From contig JADKKJ010000011.1 of the NCBI GenBank assembly GCA_016720565.1, forward strand, positions 1,178,001 through 1,242,000: a stretch of DNA of 64,000 nt, given 5' to 3'. This document shows positions 60,454 through 64,000 of the stretch, one piece after another. The position numbers and the translations under genes were made by a program. Position 1 is the first letter of the stretch; each line of letters starts with the position of its first letter. Source of the stretch: Chitinophagaceae bacterium (GTDB taxonomy: Bacteria; Bacteroidota; Bacteroidia; Chitinophagales; Chitinophagaceae). The notes under the pieces were generated by a model. It was given only the letters and a program-made list of their open reading frames with translations, was not told where the DNA came from and searched no databases.

Positions 60454-61493
60454 CTTCCTCCCGGGGCGCTCAATTCAACCCCCACAATCGTTTCGAAAAA
60501 AATATCCACTGCACCGATCATATCGAGGGCATAGATGACTGGGAAGTTTCAGAACAAAAGACCCAATACATCGAGCAGGAAGCAAAGACCCTGGTAAATA
60601 AAGTGGATAGTCCTGATGTAGGTATGGGTTATAGTATGAATCCTTATGCCGGTTGCGAGCATGGTTGCATTTATTGTTATGCCCGTAATGCCCACGAATA
60701 CTGGGGTTATAGCGCCGGTATTGATTTTGAAAGCCGGATCATTGTTCGGAAGAATGCTCCGCAGTTATTCCGAAAATTCCTACTAAATAAGAACTGGGAT
60801 GCCAGTCCCATCATGCTCAGCGGCAATACTGATTGTTACCAGCCGGCAGAACAAAAATTCCATCTTACCCGTTCATTGCTGGAGATCGCCAATGATTTCA
60901 ACCAGCCCATTGGTATCATTACCAAGAATGCCTGGATCATGAAGGATAAGGAACTGCTGAAGAAAATGGCAGGGAAAAAGATCGTATCCGTACTGATCAC
61001 CATTACTTCCCTTAATGAAGATCTTCGGAGGGCCATGGAGCCCCGCACTACTACTGCCAAACAGCGATTGCGTACCATTGAAGAATTAAGCCAGGCCGGT
61101 GTAAGGGTGGGAGTGATGATGGGCCCAATGATACCCGGTTTGAATGATCATGAGATGCAGGGAATCATGAAGGCCGCAAAAAATGCCGGGGCCAGTTTTA
61201 CCGCCTATACCTTCATCCGTCTCAATGGGGCCATCAAATTATTGTTCCATGATTGGCTGCAAAAAACTTTTCCTGAACGGGCCGATAAGGTCTGGCATTT
61301 GATCGAACAAAGTCATGGTGGTAAAGTGAACGATAGCCGCTTTGGTATCCGCATGCGTGGTGAAGGCGAGATCGCTTCCCTGATCAACCAGCAGTATAAG
61401 AAATACGGGAAACTGTATAAAATGAATGAGGAGGAATGGGGGTTTGACAGGACGATCTTTCGGAGACCGGGGGAGCAAGGCAGGCTGTTTTAA
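60390..61493 (+). CDS. PA0069/SplB-type radical SAM protein with repeat insertion near the N-terminus
   Basis: A 367-residue radical SAM protein. The cluster motif is C-x3-C-x2-C in GCEHGCIYCYARN, preceded by GMGYSMNPYAGC. Later blocks (SGNTDCYQPAE, ITKNAWIMKDKELL, ITSLNEDLRRAMEPRT, VGVMMGPMIPGLNDHE) match the PA0069/SplB-like family, whose substrate is unsettled. The family N-terminus is about K-G-R-G-A; here MKG and RGAQFNPHNRFE are separated by 21 residues encoded by 60399-60461, a CTCAAC arm with a palindrome. The insertion keeps frame. A TTG at 60342 gives a longer but less likely start. Confidence 0.85.
   Translation: MKGKSQQLNSSTLPAGRQAPQPSSRGAQFNPHNRFEKNIHCTDHIEGIDDWEVSEQKTQYIEQEAKTLVNKVDSPDVGMGYSMNPYAGCEHGCIYCYARNAHEYWGYSAGIDFESRIIVRKNAPQLFRKFLLNKNWDASPIMLSGNTDCYQPAEQKFHLTRSLLEIANDFNQPIGIITKNAWIMKDKELLKKMAGKKIVSVLITITSLNEDLRRAMEPRTTTAKQRLRTIEELSQAGVRVGVMMGPMIPGLNDHEMQGIMKAAKNAGASFTAYTFIRLNGAIKLLFHDWLQKTFPERADKVWHLIEQSHGGKVNDSRFGIRMRGEGEIASLINQQYKKYGKLYKMNEEEWGFDRTIFRRPGEQGRLF
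60399..60461 (+). repeat. 63-bp in-frame repeat insertion in the radical SAM gene
   Basis: The segment between codons for MKG and RGAQ consists of CTCAAC units around a palindrome and adds 21 residues of low complexity (rich in S, Q, P). It matches the intergenic arrays, not the protein family. Confidence 0.75.
60425..60444. repeat. 20-bp GC-rich perfect palindrome
   Basis: CCTGCCTGCCGGCAGGCAGG, perfectly self-complementary, inside the coding insertion. A variant occurs at 57021-57042, also beside a GTTGAG array. Confidence 0.85.
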
Positions 61494-61606
61494 TTCAAGG
61501 TTCAAGGTTCAAGGTTCAACGCGGAACCTTGAACCTTGAACCTTGAACCCTGAACCCTGAACCCTGAACCCTGAACCTTGAACCCTGAACCTTGAACCCT
61601 CTGAAC
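61494..61606. repeat. TTCAAGG/CCTTGAA heptamer array with 24-bp hairpin
   Basis: TTCAAGG units start right after the radical SAM TAA. 61494-61517 pairs perfectly with 61524-61547 around a 6-nt loop (AACGCG). About eight more AACCYTG units follow up to the DUF5009 stop codon. The spacer between these two convergent genes consists entirely of repeat. Confidence 0.9.
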
Positions 61607-61607
61607 C

Positions 61608-62837
61608 CTACACCTTCACATAGATCCTCTTCTTATCCATCCAATAACAAACCGCCCACATAAACAAGATCACCGTCAACGCAAAAAACAGCGAGCCAAT
61701 TCTCGGATCACCGGGGATCTTTGAATAAACATTGCTATACATGAACTTCCAGGGATCGGTATAAATCGTCTTCCCTTCCGCATTCACGCCATTGGAAAAA
61801 CGCAGTAATGCCAGGCCTTTTGGAAGGAAAGCGCTTAAAGCAAAAACGAATAAGGCATTCTTTCCAAATACATCAAAGAATTTACCCGCCCATAATTTCA
61901 CGCCTTTGATCTCTACAATATAGATCATGGTGGCAATGGTCAGTATGGCCAGGCCTGTTGTGTATACCACATAAGAACTGGTCCATATTTTTTTATTGAT
62001 AGGGAATACCATATCCCAGCAATAACCGGTGATCAGTAAGGCAATGCCCATCACGAAAAGACCGCTGAGCATTTCAAAATTTTTGGCTCTTGACAATTCT
62101 ATATTGCTGTCGGGACCAGAAACAAGCGAGAAACCTCCTTTCTTCTGTATATAATCGCCCACTAAATATCCAAAGATCACCTGCACGATGGCAGGCAACG
62201 TACTCATGATCCCTTCGGGGTCAAATGGAATACCTTCTCCTTTATACATATGGGCCAGTCCTAAAACGGAACGGTCCACATCATTGCCAAACCAGCCTGT
62301 CATGCTATAAGGATCCAGGGGATCTCCCAGTGTAAAACAAAGCACCCAATACAAAAGCAGTATGACCAGTCCCGCAAAGAAGGCGGCTCTTGGTTTCAGG
62401 TAATAAATGATGATGGAAGCGAAAAAATAACAGAGGGCGATCCTTGCCAGTACACCCAGGATCCTTACTCCCTGCGGCATGCCCTTATCATCTACAAATT
62501 CCCAGGGTTTGCCCACCAATCCATCGCCGCTGAATTTTACAAATGGCCACCAGGTTAGGAATAATCCGATGGCGAAGATGAGCAGGCTTCGCTTGCCCAC
62601 TTTTTTCCAAAAAACCAGGTCACCTCCTTTTTCCAATCCGGGCATTACAAATGAAAGCGCGTTACCCACGGCAAACAGGAAGAACGGAAATACCAGGTCG
62701 GTAGGGGTAAGTCCATGCCAGGGGGCATGTTCCAATGGACCGTAAATATGCGACCAGCTGCCGGGGTTATTTACAAGTATCATCAGGCAAACGGTGGCTC
62801 CTCTGAATATATCGAGGGAATGGAATCGGGGTTTCAA
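61608..62837 (-). CDS. DUF5009/HGSNAT-like membrane acyltransferase
   Basis: A 409-residue polytopic protein with about ten TM helices. The N-terminal RFHSLDIFRGATVCLMILVNNPGSW and HAPWHGLTPTDLVFPFFLFAVGNAL match the family related to heparan-alpha-glucosaminide N-acetyltransferase, which moves acetyl groups across membranes onto amino sugars. The start codon is TTG (62837); an upstream in-frame stop is three codons away and no ATG occurs before the conserved RFHSLD block. Heptamer repeats abut its stop. Confidence 0.85.
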   Translation of the reverse strand: MKPRFHSLDIFRGATVCLMILVNNPGSWSHIYGPLEHAPWHGLTPTDLVFPFFLFAVGNALSFVMPGLEKGGDLVFWKKVGKRSLLIFAIGLFLTWWPFVKFSGDGLVGKPWEFVDDKGMPQGVRILGVLARIALCYFFASIIIYYLKPRAAFFAGLVILLLYWVLCFTLGDPLDPYSMTGWFGNDVDRSVLGLAHMYKGEGIPFDPEGIMSTLPAIVQVIFGYLVGDYIQKKGGFSLVSGPDSNIELSRAKNFEMLSGLFVMGIALLITGYCWDMVFPINKKIWTSSYVVYTTGLAILTIATMIYIVEIKGVKLWAGKFFDVFGKNALFVFALSAFLPKGLALLRFSNGVNAEGKTIYTDPWKFMYSNVYSKIPGDPRIGSLFFALTVILFMWAVCYWMDKKRIYVKV

Positions 62838-62885
62838 TGGCAGCTATTTAAAACTAAATGTACCAAAATGAATTATTTTTCCACC

Positions 62886-63467
62886 ATGGAAGGTAATTCT
62901 CCTCAAATACATGCCTCTGCGATCATTGATCCGGGGGCAAAAATTGGAAATGGCAGCAGGATCTGGCATTTCGTACATATCATGCCCACTGCAGTGATCG
63001 GAGAGAATTGCGTGATCGGGCAAAATGCCTTTATCGATAATAGGGTCATTATTGGCAATGGCGTAAAGATCCAGAATAATGTTTCCGTATACAATGGAGT
63101 AACACTGGAGGACCAGGTTTTCATTGGGCCCTCCGTGGTTTTTACCAATGTGATCAATCCCCGCGCTTTCATTGAAAGGAAAAATGAATTCCAACCAACT
63201 TTAGTGACAAAAGGGGCCAGCATTCGCGCGAATGCTACTATCATTTGCGGCATCACCATTGGGGAATATGCCCTTATTGGAGCGGGTGCCCTGGTAGCCC
63301 GGTCGGTTCCTGCTTATGCACTGGTTAGGGGTAACCCGGCCAGGCAGGAAGGATGGGTAAGCCGTGCCGGCGCCCGCCTGGAATTTGGTCCACAAAATCA
63401 GGCGATTTGCCCACTCTCGGGGGAAATTTATGTGCAAAAAGAAAATAATGTGTTCCCCGCCAAATAG
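62886..63467 (+). CDS. WbpD-like sugar N-acetyltransferase (left-handed beta-helix)
   Basis: A 193-residue acyltransferase with hexapeptide repeats throughout (ASAIIDPGAKIGNGSRIWHFVHIMPTAVIGENCVIGQNAFI, VTLEDQVFIGPSVVFTNVINPRAF). IWHFVHIM and FTNVINPRA are typical of UDP-2,3-diamino-glucuronate-type N-acetyltransferases used for O-antigen or capsule sugars. ATG 62886 is preferred (short N-terminus, TATTTTTC box 4 nt upstream); ATG 62868 would add six residues. The frame open further upstream overlaps the divergent gene. Confidence 0.85.
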   Translation: MEGNSPQIHASAIIDPGAKIGNGSRIWHFVHIMPTAVIGENCVIGQNAFIDNRVIIGNGVKIQNNVSVYNGVTLEDQVFIGPSVVFTNVINPRAFIERKNEFQPTLVTKGASIRANATIICGITIGEYALIGAGALVARSVPAYALVRGNPARQEGWVSRAGARLEFGPQNQAICPLSGEIYVQKENNVFPAK

Positions 63468-63538
63468 TTATTAACTCCTGTGGAATAAATACCTCATTTT
63501 TAGCGTATTTTATCTTAGTTCCACTCCCAACCATCTAT

Positions 63539-63546
63539 TATATTTG
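63539..63546 (+). promoter_or_regulatory. candidate -7 box for the UpxY/polysaccharide locus
   Basis: TATATTTG, exact TAnnTTTG match, about 93 nt before the UpxY ATG; this leaves a leader long enough for antitermination signals. Confidence 0.45.
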
Positions 63547-63639
63547 CGTACGCTGAGCAGTCATATTAAGGCTGTTTATAGTGTGTGGCTGCCAGTTCCG
63601 GAAAAAATTTATCTGTGACTGAGGTGGCGAAGCTATGCG

Positions 63640-64000
63640 ATGAAAGAGTCGGTTAAGAAATGGTTGGCCGTATATACCAGGCCCCGCTGGGAGAAAAAAG
63701 TAAATAAACTTTTTTTGGAGAAGGGGCTGGAATCCTACTGCCCGCTCAATAAAGTGCGCCGAAAATGGAGCGATCGCGTAAAACTCGTAGAAGAACCACT
63801 ATTCAAATCCTATGTCTTCGTTAAAGTGAATGAGGAAGACAGGGCAATAGTACGTATGACCACGGGCGCGATTAATTTTGTTTACTGGAATGGCAAACCC
63901 GCGGTAATTAAAGAAAGAGAGATCACAGCCATTCGCAAATTCCTGGATGAATATGAGAATGTGGAAGCCCGCCCACTTGAATTAAAAGTGAACCAGCGCG
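63640..64000 (+). CDS. UpxY/NusG-like transcription antiterminator (3' partial)
   Basis: The first 120 codons of a NusG N-terminal domain protein: KKWLAVYTRPRWEKKVNKLF at the start, ESYCPLNKVRRKWSDR, PLFKSYVFVKV and FVYWNGKPAVI follow the NGN fold. In Bacteroides such UpxY proteins are the first gene of capsule loci and allow transcription through them. ATG 63640 is the only good start; the ATG at 63634 hits a stop after one codon. The gene continues beyond the window. Confidence 0.85.
   Translation, partial: MKESVKKWLAVYTRPRWEKKVNKLFLEKGLESYCPLNKVRRKWSDRVKLVEEPLFKSYVFVKVNEEDRAIVRMTTGAINFVYWNGKPAVIKEREITAIRKFLDEYENVEARPLELKVNQR

Noticed and set aside
21497..61606. Repeat arrays as CRISPR arrays
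   Set aside because: Units are 7-8 bp with 0-2 bp between them, no 25-40 bp spacers, and no cas genes are present.
21497..61606. Arrays as simple slipped-strand microsatellites
   Set aside because: The spacer dinucleotides differ between units while the hexamer is kept, and arms are inverted, which plain slippage does not produce.

Overview
The window looks like chromosomal DNA of a member of the Bacteroidota, most likely the Chitinophagaceae/Chitinophagales. Evidence: proteins with type IX secretion (T9SS) sorting domains of both type A and type B, a GldA-type ABC ATPase, the long form of IspG, BatB/BatC, DUF5916 and BBP2-type outer-membrane proteins, promoter boxes of the Bacteroidota type TAnnTTTG close to start codons, and a NusG-like UpxY regulator at the right edge. 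I see no rRNA, tRNA, insertion sequence, prophage or CRISPR array.

Layout. 1-2.3 kb: end of a T9SS type B cargo protein, facing gldA. 2.4-6 kb: NhaD antiporter facing a bicarbonate-type pair (SulP transporter, beta-carbonic anhydrase). 6-11 kb: a TolC/HlyD/ABC export cassette bracketed by two small secreted proteins with similar tails. 11-14 kb: MFS transporter with a small membrane partner, then a BBP2 porin. 14-17.8 kb: a potassium module (short KdpD, KdpE, Kup). 17.9-21.4 kb: acetyl-CoA synthetase with an alpha/beta hydrolase, facing an L,D-transpeptidase. 21.6-24.1 kb: ECF sigma factor, anti-sigma-like membrane protein, outer-membrane barrel. 24.3-29.2 kb: kbl, a secreted WD40-caspase protein and a 42-residue lipoprotein. 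29.4-37.2 kb: class D beta-lactamase, batB-batC, ispG, lysoplasmalogenase, nadB, LpxL-like acyltransferase. 37.2-43.6 kb: DUF5916 protein, MBL-rhodanese sulfur enzyme, ArsR regulator, TsaB with a dehydrogenase-like partner, RidA. 43.7-50.2 kb: a giant T9SS beta-propeller/Ig protein facing an M1 peptidase. 50.4-52.6 kb: MurU-like nucleotidyltransferase with an AmgK-RapZ fusion kinase (amino-sugar recycling). 52.7-56.1 kb: fused acyl-CoA mutase IcmF. 56.2-62.8 kb: amidase, Smr protein, sulfatase, a catalytically dead UmuD-like protein, RNA ligase-like protein, radical SAM protein and DUF5009 acyltransferase, all separated by short repeat arrays. 62.9-64 kb: start of a surface-polysaccharide locus (WbpD-like acetyltransferase, UpxY).

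Three structures are not explained by the genes. (1) Intergenic arrays of 7-8 bp units (GTTGAGnn, TTAGRGR, TTCARGG and relatives), usually as two inverted arms around a loop, start at or within a few bases of the stop codon of twelve genes. They supply the stop codon itself in two cases and have apparently inserted in frame near the start of the radical SAM gene. (2) Four of the seven convergent gene pairs meet with no spacer at the palindrome TGATCA, each strand reading TGA. (3) Several TAnnTTTG promoter boxes lie exactly 4 nt before the start codon, which implies leaderless mRNAs.
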